23,641 nt of DNA from Paulinella micropora (GCA_009731375.1 BJOX01000320.1:406396-430036), one strand, 5' to 3'. Positions 10,967 through 18,898 are shown, numbered from the stretch's first letter. The notes: generated by a model from the sequence alone, not told the origin. Made by a program: numbers and translations.

Positions 10967-10972
10967 TTTATT
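10967..10972 (-). promoter_or_regulatory. Possible polyadenylation signal AATAAA
   Basis: AATAAA on the minus strand, about 50 bases beyond the TAA that closes the 11022-11486 frame. The position suits a 3' UTR, but the hexamer is common in such AT-rich DNA. Confidence 0.35.
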
Positions 10973-11021
10973 CGATAGCCCAACAGCAAACCTTGGGAGA
11001 GCATCAAGATTAATTGTCAGG

Positions 11022-11022
11022 T

Positions 11023-11053
<31 letters not shown>

Positions 11054-11486
11054 AAGAAGAAGAAGAAGAAGAAGAAGAAGAAGAAGAAGAAGAAGAAGAA
11101 GAAGAAGAAGAAGAAGAACAGCAGGAGGAGGAGGAGGAGGAAGAGGAAGAGGAAGAGGAGGAGAAGGAGGGGCAAAAAGGAGGAGGAGCAGAAGAAGAAG
11201 AAGAAGAACAAGGAGAAGAAGAAGAAGAAGAAGAAGAAGAAGAAGAAGAAGAAGAAGAAGAAGAAGAAGAAGAAGAAGAAGGAGAAGGAGGAGAAGGAGG
11301 AGAAGGAGGACGAAGAAGAAGAGGAGGAGAAGACAAAGCAGAAGCAGCAGCATCAGCATCAGAAGGAGAAGAAGAAGAAGCAGCAACAGCAGCAGAAGCA
11401 AGAAGAGCAGGCAGAGTGCTGGCGGCTAGTTGTGAAATCTGGCTAAGAGTGCCCCCCCAGACCGCACGCAGGACATCTGCCAACGC
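11022..11486 (-). CDS. Possible terminal exon: helical head, then Ser/Pro low-complexity tail
   Basis: After the acceptor TACCTTCCCGCCAG the minus strand is open for 154 codons to a TAA at 11022-11024. The first 35 residues look like real protein: ALADVLRAVWGGTLSQISQL, then a short Ala-rich helix. The rest follows the CTT/CTC/CTG triplet array and gives Ser, Pro, Asp-Ala and finally a long poly-Ser. The exon opens in phase 0, the same phase in which the 11636-11821 exon closes, so the two would join without a shift. The intervening 149-base intron is TACC/TATG-type microsatellite. An AATAAA follows the stop by about 50 bases. The product is unknown. Whether the poly-Ser is translated is uncertain, because a triplet array stays open whatever its function. 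Confidence 0.4.
11026..11408. repeat. (GAA)n/(GGA)n triplet array
   Basis: Plus-strand GAA with blocks of GGA (about 11126-11180, 11281-11330) and an AGC/ATC-rich end near 11338-11400. It overlaps the low-complexity tail of the 11022-11486 frame on the other strand. Confidence 0.97.
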
Positions 11487-11497
11487 CTGGCGGGAAG

Positions 11498-11628
11498 GTA
11501 GGTTGGTAGGTAGGTTAGTAGGTAGGTGGGTAGATGGGTGAGTGGGTGCGTGGATGGGTAGGTAGGTAGGTAGGTAGGTAGGTAGGTAGGTAGATACAAA
11601 GATACATAGATACATAGATACATAGGTT
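11498..11628. repeat. (GGTA)n and (GATACATA)n
   Basis: GGTAG units with GGTG variants to about 11592, then ACATAGAT units. It fills the putative intron between the exons at 11636-11821 and 11022-11486. Confidence 0.95.
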
Positions 11629-11635
11629 TGATTAC

Positions 11636-11821
11636 CTGTGACCCATTGTGCAAGGTGTCCGTTACCACCTGTGGAGAAACGGCCCGGAGAGTCCGCCAGT
11701 GACTATGCACAACCCCCGTCAGCCAGTCCACGTCCACGCTATACCCGGGCCAGTACTTAGCATAGTATGTGCGACCCAGCACAGTCAAGCGCAGACGTAC
11801 CCAGCGCGTACCGAAACGGCC
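11636..11821 (-). CDS. Best exon candidate: 62 codons, phase 0 to phase 0
   Basis: The upstream minus-strand sequence is CT-rich and ends CTTCCCTTTCTCAG (acceptor). The 186 bases after it are open and end GGGTCACAG|GTAATC, a consensus donor. The peptide is balanced and free of low complexity: [20 protein letters not shown], then AKYWPGYSVDVDWLTGVVHS, then a Val/Thr-rich end. Its first 60 bases recur at 11972-12035 and 12182-12228, each time behind a CT-rich acceptor. Relative to the third copy, most differences are silent (GGC/GGT, GGT/GGC, CTG/CTA, CGC/CGA), and the one deletion is 15 bases, so it keeps the frame. This pattern supports coding on this strand. I do not recognise the family. 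A second donor-like site, CCACAG|GTGGTA, lies inside the exon near 11673. Confidence 0.55.
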
Positions 11822-11850
11822 CTGAGAAAGGGAAGAGAGAAAGTGAATGC

Positions 11851-12035
<185 letters not shown>

Positions 12036-12046
12036 CTGGGAGATAG

Positions 12047-12094
<48 letters not shown>

Positions 12095-12112
12095 AAGTTG
12101 GGAGGGGGGGGC

Positions 12113-12172
<60 letters not shown>

Positions 12173-12181
12173 TGTGTGTGT

Positions 12182-12228
12182 GTACAGTATGTTCGGCCTA
12201 GCACAGTCAAGCGCTTGCCGAAACGACC
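12182..12228 (-). CDS. Duplicated exon head, copy 3
   Basis: The acceptor CCTTTTCCCCAG, at the end of a CTTT/CT array, opens [16 protein letters not shown]. This equals the first copy minus five codons. It enters an (AC)n array without a clear donor. Confidence 0.4.
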
Positions 12229-12253
12229 CTGGGGAAAAGGAAAGAAAGAAAGA

Positions 12254-12311
<58 letters not shown>

Positions 12312-12336
12312 TAGATAGAGAGAGAGAGAGAGACAC

Positions 12337-12387
12337 CAGTGCAAAAATCCCGTAGCCGGTGGCAAACAGCCCCACCAACCATAACGC
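12337..12387 (-). CDS. Candidate 17-codon hydrophobic exon
   Basis: On the minus strand CTATGTCTAG is followed by 51 open bases and CTG|GTGTCT. The peptide [17 protein letters not shown] is hydrophobic and long enough for most of a membrane span. It begins and ends in phase 0, as the next exon downstream (11636-11821) does, so joining keeps frame. Both splice sites are modest and the other two frames are open too. Confidence 0.3.
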
Positions 12388-12489
12388 CTAGACATAGATA
12401 CATACAAGCACAGATACATACATAACGAACAGGTATATAAATGCACAGCGCTTACGCATAGATACATACATAGCAGATAGGTAGGTAGG

Positions 12490-12559
<70 letters not shown>

Positions 12560-12597
12560 TTATATATATATACATGTATATATATAGATACATAGAT

Positions 12598-12643
<46 letters not shown>

Positions 12644-12690
12644 CAATATATAGATAGATAGATAGATAGACAGATAGATAGACAGATAGA
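12388..12690. repeat. (ACATAGAT)n, (GATA)n, (TA)n, (GATA)n
   Basis: Degenerate ACATAGAT/CATA units to 12470, GATA at about 12478-12556, a TATATA patch with CATG to 12587, then GATA with GACA variants to 12690. Confidence 0.95.
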
Positions 12691-12700
12691 CAAATCTTAC

Positions 12701-12755
12701 CTCGAAGCCATAACGTTCTAATACTTGTCCCACAGAATAGGGGGTGCGGTGCGGC
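12701..12755 (-). CDS. Candidate 55-base exon with consensus donor
   Basis: The acceptor CTATCTATCTACAG comes straight out of the TATC array. The donor is TTCGAG|GTAAGATT, close to the eukaryotic consensus. In the frame that ends in phase 0 it reads [19 protein letters not shown] second copy at 13815-13866 differs at two sites in the shared part, CGC/CGT and ACC/ACG, both silent in exactly this frame. The peptide is not recognised. It ends in the phase in which the 12337-12387 exon begins. Confidence 0.45.
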
Positions 12756-12756
12756 C

Positions 12757-12758
12757 TG

Positions 12759-12838
<80 letters not shown>

Positions 12839-12870
12839 GAGATAGAGAGATAGATAGATAGATAGATAGA
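12757..12870. repeat. (GATA)n
   Basis: GATA array with two GAGA slips near 12836-12848, between the 12701-12755 exon and island D. Confidence 0.97.
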
Positions 12871-12965
12871 TATGTTTGGTCTATCAGCTCTGCATATCCG
12901 AAGACATAGGCATCCATTCCACCCCGCCGCCAATCAGCGACTGGGTAGCGGGCTGGGAATGGGCA
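12871..12965. repeat. Dispersed island D, copy 2
   Basis: TATGTTTGGTCTATCAGCTC starts the island, and similarity to the 13996 copy extends to about 13010 with scattered changes. In both places the island lies just above the GATA array that precedes the PHRT exon, so the whole block was duplicated. The minus strand reads [15 protein letters not shown] here and [15 protein letters not shown] in the other copy. The plus strand is open as well. Confidence 0.85.
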
Positions 12966-13164
12966 CTAGGCCCCGGATTTGTGCAGTCTGACGGTTCTAC
13001 GACCCTCCCTGACTAGAGGGCCGTAGAACAACCCAGACACGTGTCCATGATCACGTGCCCCGCCAAGGCTCGGGCCCGAGGGGTACACCAACCCTCGAGC
13101 TTCATCCAAGGCGACCACTTTCGCGGCGGCCGGACTATACCTTAAGATCTCCCTGCTTATGTGC
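12966..13164 (-). CDS. Exon 3 of a three-exon model, ends in TAG
   Basis: The acceptor TTCCTGTGTGCGGGTAG at 13165 is followed by 199 bases open to a TAG. The first base completes the split Arg codon left by the 13257-13413 exon. It reads HISREILRYSPAAAKVVALD, then EARGLVYPSGPSLGGARDHG and more, ending VRLHKSGA. A shortened version of the tail, stop codon included (FRLHKFGA), occurs at 14101-14137 directly after a CT array ending in TAG. An alternative donor, TTAAG|GTATAG, lies inside near 13140. Product unknown. The plus strand is open in this GC-rich island as well. Confidence 0.35.
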
Positions 13165-13256
13165 CTACCCGCACACAGGAAGATCCCACTCCCGTCTAGT
13201 CTCTGAACCTTTCCCATTTGTCAGGACACCACATTGTCAGGACACCACTGGGTTAC

Positions 13257-13413
13257 CGGGCCAGCTGCAGCGGTGACATAAGTGGGCCGACGTCGAGAGT
13301 AGTGGCCATTTGCCATTGCCACTGGTCACTAAACTCACGTCGGAACACCAAGTCAGTCCAAGGCAGCCAATCAGAGGTAGTCGTACCGAGTAGGAGCCAT
13401 GCGCGGGGTTGGC
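13257..13413 (-). CDS. Exon 2 of the three-exon model
   Basis: The acceptor GTCCCTTCTTGTCAG and the donor GCCCG|GTAACC enclose 157 bases. The first two bases complete a Gly codon begun in exon 1, 51 codons follow, and two bases are left for exon 3. It reads QPRAWLLLGTTTSDWLPWTD, then LVFRREFSDQWQWQ and an end LMSPLQLA. The introns on either side are 86 bases (13414-13499) and 92 bases (13165-13256), both GT-AG and both free of microsatellite, unlike most putative introns here. The family is not recognised. Confidence 0.4.
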
Positions 13414-13499
13414 CTGACAAGAAGGGACTTGGCTGCGGGTTACCCATTATTCCCTGCGTGGCCATATCCTTCGAGTTTTTACCATCCGACGAGCGTTAC

Positions 13500-13638
13500 C
13501 TCGCCTGCTGCACCTTGCGGTTTCCCGCAGGCCGCGGTATCGAAGGCTCTTAGGGCTTTCCCGAACAGTTTGAGAGTGTATCGAGGGCCGATGAAGGGTA
13601 GTCATCAGCCCTGGCCAGTCACGCTGCACCAGCTGCGA
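13500..13638 (-). CDS. Exon 1 of the three-exon model
   Basis: The acceptor TTTTCTTGGATTTATGCAG is strong. The donor is AGGCGAG|GTAACG. The 139 bases hold 46 codons in phase 0 plus one base: SQLVQRDWPGLMTTLHRPSI, then HSQTVRESPKSLRYRGLRET and ARCSRR. The acceptor tract sits in the loop of a perfect 12-base inverted repeat (13624-13635 with 13664-13675), so the splice site could be folded into a hairpin. No start codon is assigned: the ATG within the acceptor (ATGCAG) would be intronic in this model, but it could be the start of an unspliced reading. Confidence 0.38.
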
Positions 13639-13675
13639 CTGCATAAATCCAAGAAAACAAAAACAGCTGGTGCAG
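13624..13675. other. Perfect 12-base inverted repeat around an acceptor site
   Basis: CTGCACCAGCTG at 13624-13635 and CAGCTGGTGCAG at 13664-13675 are exact reverse complements with a 28-base loop. On the minus strand the loop contains the T-rich tract and ATGCAG acceptor of the 13500-13638 exon. Confidence 0.9.
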
Positions 13676-13679
13676 GGCT

Positions 13680-13768
13680 GAAGGAGATAGATAGATCAAC
13701 CCCCAGGCTGTAGGTGCCAGTGGGCCGAGTCCAACTCCGGGATGCAGTTTACCGTCATGCCCAGGACG

Positions 13769-13814
<46 letters not shown>
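13680..13814. other. Small island and (GATA)n
   Basis: 13690-13769 is a GC-richer island whose minus strand reads [20 protein letters not shown]. No clean splice pair was found. GATA follows at 13770-13814. Confidence 0.5.
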
Positions 13815-13866
13815 GAAGCCATAACGTTCTAATACTTGTCCCACAGAATAGGGCGTACGGTGCGGC
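13815..13866 (-). pseudogene. Copy of the 12701-12755 exon lacking its donor
   Basis: The same CTATCTACAG acceptor and the same frame ([17 protein letters not shown]) as the first copy, but the minus strand passes from GGCTTC directly into TATC repeat. The GAG|GTAAG donor is missing, replaced by microsatellite. Confidence 0.5.
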
Positions 13867-14351
<485 letters not shown>

Positions 14352-14370
14352 AGAATGTGCGGTGTGGCAT

Positions 14371-14681
14371 ACATACATGACATACATACGTAGATACATA
14401 CATACATACATACAAGCATACATACATACATACATACATACATACATACATACATGATATACATAACATACATAGCATACATGACATACATGACATACAT
14501 AACATACATGACATACATGACATACATGACATACATACATACATACATACATACATACATACATACGTAACATACATACGTAACATACATACGGTACGTA
14601 CATACATACATACATAAATACATACATACATATACATACATATACATACATACATACATACATACATACATACATACATAC
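14371..14681. repeat. (CATA)n with GACATACAT higher-order units
   Basis: CATA array. From 14453 to 14535 the unit lengthens to GACATACAT/AACATACAT, repeated about nine times. CGTA variants lie near 14564-14600. Confidence 0.95.
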
Positions 14682-14722
14682 CTGGTAGGCAAGCGATCTC
14701 TCCATACCCCTCCCACAGTAAT
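14682..14722 (-). CDS. Exon-like cassette GYGEIACLP, copy 3
   Basis: Identical to the cassette at 14829-14869. It ends CTACCAG|GTATGT, a consensus donor formed where the TATG array begins. No acceptor is visible upstream. Confidence 0.3.
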
Positions 14723-14828
14723 ACATACATACATGCATACATACATACATACATACATACATACATGCATACATACATGCATACATACATGCATACATAC
14801 ATACATACATACATACATACATACATAC
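14723..14828. repeat. (CATA)n with CATG variants
   Basis: Spacer between two cassette copies, CATACATACATG units. Confidence 0.96.
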
Positions 14829-14869
14829 CTGGTAGGCAAGCGATCTCTCCATACCCCTCCCACAGTAAT
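14829..14869 (-). CDS. Exon-like cassette GYGEIACLP, copy 2
   Basis: Reads WEGYGEIACLP and ends CTACCAG|GTATGT. It differs from the 14936-14987 copy by GGG/GGA and GCC/GCT (silent in this frame) and ACA/CCA. Confidence 0.3.
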
Positions 14870-14935
14870 ACATACATACATGCATACATACATACATACA
14901 TACATACAGAAATACATACATACATGCATACATAC

Positions 14936-14987
14936 CTGTTAGGCAGGCGATCTCCCCATACCCCTCCCACAGTGACAATCCGTCTAC
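14936..14987 (-). CDS. Exon-like cassette, full copy with both splice sites
   Basis: The acceptor CTATCTATCTAG comes from the TATC array and the donor CTAACAG|GTATGT from the TATG array. The 52 bases between read VDGLSLWEGYGEIACLT plus one base. Its acceptor half (GTAGACGGATTG) is also present, without the donor half, at 15601-15637. The two shorter copies at 14829 and 14682 keep the donor half only. The product is unknown. The other frames are also open, so the reading frame rests on two silent differences. Confidence 0.35.
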
Positions 14988-14988
14988 C

Positions 14989-15041
<53 letters not shown>

Positions 15042-15062
15042 GGATGGATGGATGGATGGATA
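14988..15062. repeat. (GATA)n to (GATG)n
   Basis: GATA to about 15041, then five GATG units, joining directly to element E. Confidence 0.97.
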
Positions 15063-15395
15063 GATGAAATATCGACTAATGTCAGAAAAAAGGAGCTTCT
15101 GATTTCGTCAACCAGGAAGTCTGTGGGTAAAGTATTAACCCGATGCCCAGCTAAGCCGTGATGTTTGCACGGAAGGGACTGATACAGGCAATACCAAAGC
15201 TCCCTAGTACCAGGCGGGGCCAGGGCTCGTTCCATAAAGCGCCCCTTGCAGAACGAGCTCCCACCTCCATTACAGAGGGCCCAGTAAGCAGATGGAGTTT
15301 CGAGACTGTTCGACAGTCTAGTATAAACCGACAGAGCACTGTGGGTTTTATTCCGGGCTCAACAAGCGAGAAAGGGCACCCTGAGAGAACAGGAT
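15063..15395. repeat. Dispersed element E, copy 1
   Basis: 333 bases matching 23308-23641 with one single-base deletion (CAACCAGG for CAACCAAGG) and one substitution (GAGAG/GAGGG). A shorter copy lies at 16978-17089. All copies begin at a GATA array with GATGAAATATCGAC or GATGAGATATCGAC. The minus strand has frames such as [16 protein letters not shown] and MLCRFILDCRTVSKLHLL, but the single-base difference shifts one of them. No known transposon is recognised. Confidence 0.95.
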
Positions 15396-15505
15396 TGTGC
15401 TTCCCGTCGCTATTTCGGCATGTGACTTATAGGCGTATGGCTAGGCACACAAAAGGCACCCCACCACGGGCCCAGCACACCCATACCATCCCCTAATTCT
15501 CTGTC

Positions 15506-15506
<1 letters not shown>
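15396..15506 (-). other. Sequence beyond element E, weak exon hint
   Basis: On the minus strand CTATCTATCTGACAG is a fair acceptor, followed by [20 protein letters not shown] and a TAG at 15410-15412. Because copy 2 of element E is cut by the window end, this may simply be more of element E. Confidence 0.3.
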
Positions 15507-16033
<527 letters not shown>

Positions 16034-16034
<1 letters not shown>

Positions 16035-16086
16035 CCTCAATTTCCGTTGCTGTTGCTAGGCAATCGATGCTAAACCATTAGCAGTA

Positions 16087-16129
<43 letters not shown>

Positions 16130-16294
16130 CCTATCTACCTACCTATCTATCTCTGTCTGTCTATCTATCTATCTATCTATCTATCTATCCATCTATTTAT
16201 CTATCTATCTATCTATCTATACCCCCATTTCCATTACTGTTGCTGGAACTAGCTGCTAAACCACTAGCATGACCATCTATCTATCTATCTATCC

Positions 16295-16347
<53 letters not shown>

Positions 16348-16372
16348 CCTACCTACCTACCTACCTACCTAC

Positions 16373-16415
<43 letters not shown>
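16034..16415. repeat. Two cassette islands in (TATC)n
   Basis: Islands at about 16034-16088 and 16221-16275 resemble the right-hand part of the 16419-16491 exon (CCATTTCCATTACTGTTGCT). TATC arrays follow each. The repeat strand changes here, from GATA on the left to TATC. Confidence 0.93.
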
Positions 16416-16416
<1 letters not shown>

Positions 16417-16418
16417 AC

Positions 16419-16491
16419 CCCCATTTCCATTACTGTTGCTGGAAATAGCTGCTAAACCACTAGCATGGTCTGCAAAGTAACTCAATTCAGC
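16419..16491 (-). CDS. Exon-like cassette AELSYFADHAS, full copy
   Basis: The TATG array ends in TATGTAG, giving an acceptor, and the donor-like GGGG|GTATAG leads into TATC. The 73 bases read AELSYFADHASGLAAISSNS, then NGNGG. The left half recurs at about 16526-16564, 16618-16641, 16692-16731 and 16774-16813, always between TATG arrays. The right half recurs at 16034 and 16221. The polypyrimidine support at the acceptor is poor (TATG), and most differences between copies change the amino acid, so these may be decaying duplicates. Product unknown. Confidence 0.35.
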
Positions 16492-16493
16492 CT

Positions 16494-16838
16494 ACATACA
16501 TACATACATACATACATACATACATACATACATACATCACTAGCATGGTCTGCCAAGTAACTCGATTGAGCCTACATACATACATACATACATACATACA
16601 TACATACATACATACATGCCAAGTAACTCAATTTAGCCTACATACATACATACATACATACATACATACATACATACATACATACATACATACATCACTA
16701 GCATGGTCTGCCAAGTAACTCAATTCAGCCTACATACATACATACATACATACATACATACATACATACATACATCACTAGCATGGTCTGCCAAGTAACC
16801 CAATTCAGCCTACATACATACATACATACATACATACA
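16494..16838. repeat. Array of four truncated cassettes in (CATA)n
   Basis: A unit of about 82-90 bases: CACTAGCATGGTCTGCCAAG with its continuation to CAGCCTAC, then about 45 bases of CATA. Four copies, the second cut at its left end (16618). Confidence 0.95.
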
Positions 16839-16845
16839 TGCAAAC

Positions 16846-16891
16846 CTCGCTGGAAGATGCGTGGACAGACACGCCGAGGCTCGTGGGGTAG
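16846..16891 (-). CDS. Candidate 46-base exon with an inverted relative at 17.46 kb
   Basis: The acceptor ATTGTAATACAG and donor CAGCGAG|GTTTGC flank 46 bases. In the frame ending in phase 0 it reads YPTSLGVSVHASSSE, which would join in phase to AELSYF at 16491. An inverted relative lies on the plus strand at about 17461-17494 and reads [12 protein letters not shown] in the same frame. Four of the seven changed bases are third positions (TAC/TAT, ACG/ACT, GGC/GGT among them). A second open frame reads LPHEPRRVCPRIFQR. Confidence 0.35.
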
Positions 16892-16903
16892 CTGTATTAC
16901 AAT

Positions 16904-16977
16904 AGATAGATAGATAGATAGATAGATATATAGATAGATAGATAGATAGATGGATGGATGGATAGTTAGGTAGATAG
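16904..16977. repeat. (GATA)n
   Basis: GATA with a few GATG units and GTTAGGTA at its right end, joining element E copy 3. Confidence 0.96.
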
Positions 16978-17086
16978 ATGAGATATCGACTAATGTCAGA
17001 AAAAAGGAGCTTCTGATTTCGTCGACCAAGGAAGTCTGTGGGTAAAGTATTAACCCGATGCCCAGCTAAGCCGTGATGTTTGCACG

Positions 17087-17089
<3 letters not shown>
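16978..17089. repeat. Dispersed element E, truncated copy 3
   Basis: The first 112 bases of element E with two or three differences (GAGATATC, GTCGACC). It stops at GCACGGAA, where GATA begins again. The junction shares GGAA/GA with both sides. Confidence 0.93.
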
Positions 17090-17140
<51 letters not shown>

Positions 17141-17316
17141 AGGATAGATAGATAGATAGATGGATGGATGGATGGATGGATGGATGGATCGATCGATCGA
17201 TTGATTGATTGATTGATTGATTGATGGATGGATGGATGGATGGATGGATGGATAGATAGATAGATAGGTAGATAGGTAGATAGGTAGATAGATAGATAGA
17301 TAGGTAGATAGATAGG

Positions 17317-17370
<54 letters not shown>
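17090..17370. repeat. Layered GATN array
   Basis: GATA, then GATG (about 17160-17188), GATC (17187-17200), GATT (17200-17223), GATG again (17222-17251) and GATA with GGTA variants to 17370. All four bases occupy the fourth position in consecutive pure blocks. Confidence 0.97.
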
Positions 17371-17371
<1 letters not shown>

Positions 17372-17492
17372 GATAATCACACACCGCATTCATAAGCCAA
17401 AAAGCATGCAATTGTGCATTCATAAGCCAAAAGCATGCAATTTTGGGGTGTGTGATGCACTATACAACTAGCCTCGGTGTGTCTGTCTACGC
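17371..17492. repeat. Short direct duplication flanked by inverted ATCACACACC
   Basis: GCATTCATAAGCCAAAA followed by GCATGCAATT occurs twice (about 17388-17414 and 17418-17444, one A different). ATCACACACC on the left (17375-17384) is the reverse complement of GGTGTGTGAT on the right (17446-17455). The island ends with the inverted relative of the 16846-16891 segment. Confidence 0.85.
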
Positions 17493-17711
<219 letters not shown>

Positions 17712-17780
17712 GATCTCGATCATTTCTCCCCCAATCCTTCTATTATGACGAAGCAGAAGCAACTGTTAGCAACCTTCTCC

Positions 17781-17808
17781 TGTAAGGTAAGGTAAGGTAA
17801 GGTAAGGT
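17781..17808. repeat. (GTAAG)5
   Basis: Five tandem TAAGG pentamers. Each contains GTAAG, the donor-site consensus. Confidence 0.95.
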
Positions 17809-17832
17809 AGATGTTTTACAAACCCGCATTCC

Positions 17833-17961
17833 TAAGGCCCCTTCTACACCACCCAGATTTCCGGGTTCTGCGTGGGAAAGTGGCTCCACAGGCCAGGCTT
17901 TTCAGGAAGCAAAACCCAGAAAGTGGCCCCAGAAACCCGGAATTATGGGTGATGTAGAATG
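17833..17961. mobile_element. Inverted-repeat element (MITE-like), copy 1
   Basis: The left end GGCCCCTTCTACACCACCCA matches the reverse complement of the right end (GGGTGATGTAGAA), and the complementarity continues inward through TTTCCGGGTT and CCCGG for about 45 bases. It is preceded by TAA. It has no coding capacity. The outermost bases on the right no longer match. Confidence 0.75.
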
Positions 17962-18028
17962 ACTGTTGATCTCAGCGTCCTCCATGCATTGTTTTTGCTA
18001 TGATAGTGCGGAAGCCATCCTCACTACT

Positions 18029-18162
18029 CAGGCCCGTGCTACACCACCCAGATTTCCGGGATCTGGGTGTGGAAAGTGGCGCCACAGACCAGGCTTTTCA
18101 GGAAGCAAAACACAGAAAGTGGCACCAGAAACCCAAATTTGGGTAGTGGAGAACGGGCCTTA
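18029..18162. mobile_element. Inverted-repeat element (MITE-like), copy 2
   Basis: About 85 percent like copy 1 by eye, with the conserved core CAGGCTTTTCAGGAAGCAAA. The left end GGCCCGTGCTACACCACCC pairs with the right end GGGTAGTGGAGAACGGGCC, and TTA follows. TAA/TTA next to the ends would fit a three-base target such as Harbinger-type elements use, but the family cannot be named. Confidence 0.8.
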
Positions 18163-18261
18163 GAAAGCTCCTGATAGGTAGCTGTTTTTACAAAGCGCAT
18201 GCAAAAGCCGCAATCATGCAACTTTGATCTCTCATCCTTCTCCACCAATCGTTGTGCTATG

Positions 18262-18276
18262 ATGGATAGATGATAT

Positions 18277-18339
<63 letters not shown>

Positions 18340-18356
18340 TATAGATAGATAGATAT

Positions 18357-18410
<54 letters not shown>

Positions 18411-18456
18411 GATAAAGCTGAACGCCATCGTCAGAAAGCTCCCGACAGAGCTTCTA

Positions 18457-18508
<52 letters not shown>

Positions 18509-18556
18509 ACACACACACACACACACACAGACACAAACATACATACATACATACAT
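18262..18556. repeat. (GATA)n, (CT)n, (AC)n, (CATA)n
   Basis: GATA to 18412, a 46-base island, CT at 18459-18507, AC to about 18528, CATA to 18556. The plus strand across the island reads MIKLNAIVRKLPTELLS, without a splice pair. Confidence 0.96.
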
Positions 18557-18648
18557 ATGCATTCAGCATTTTCGTAAATACTCAAATATCTTGATTGATA
18601 AAGAATAAAGATCCAAGATCATAAGATTGCGAAGAGGACGTGTGCAGC

Positions 18649-18849
18649 ATGTATGTATGTATCTATGTATCTATGTATCTACGTATCTACGTACCCGTTG
18701 CGAAATTCATGTTTTTATCTTAACTTTCTCTACCATGATCTGTCGTGTCTGAGATCTCGGTAGAGAAAGGTAAGATAAAACATGATGAATTTCGCACGGG
18801 TACATAGATACATAGATACATAGATACATAGATACCATACATACATACC
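18649..18849. repeat. Large foldback (inverted repeat) of about 200 bases
   Basis: The left arm 18649-18734 and right arm 18759-18849 are near-perfect reverse complements. The unique core GTACCCGT...CTCTACC pairs with GGTAGAG...ACGGGTAC with one mismatch and three small indels. Pairing continues outward through GTATCTATGTATCTAC on the left and GATACATAGATACATA on the right. The loop is 24 bases. No protein is encoded. Confidence 0.92.
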
Positions 18850-18866
18850 ATACATACATAAATACA

Positions 18867-18897
<31 letters not shown>

Positions 18898-18898
18898 G
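18840..18898. repeat. (CATA)n
   Basis: CATA array continuing from the foldback's right arm. Confidence 0.95.

Larger units (their letters stand above)
17711..18261. repeat. Degenerate repeats around the two MITE-like copies
   Basis: Flanks of the two elements resemble each other: TGATCTC...TCC...TTTGCTATGAT occurs near 17710, 17967 and 18226, and TTTTACAAA near 17815 and 18187. An older tandem duplication into which the elements were inserted would explain this. No gene seen. Confidence 0.6.

Noticed and set aside
10644-11408. Poly-Glu or poly-Arg protein on the plus strand
   Set aside because: Pure purine repeats give such frames automatically, with no unique flanking coding sequence on the plus strand.
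13399-13713. Plus-strand ATG frame of 104 codons, and the neighbouring plus frames at 13055 and 13218
   Set aside because: All are open in a GC-rich island. The minus strand offers two introns with matching phases and good splice sites, so it is preferred. A homology search could reverse this.
16494-16838. CRISPR-like spacing of identical short segments
   Set aside because: The regularly spaced units are separated by identical CATA repeat, not by unique spacers, and the sequence is eukaryotic.
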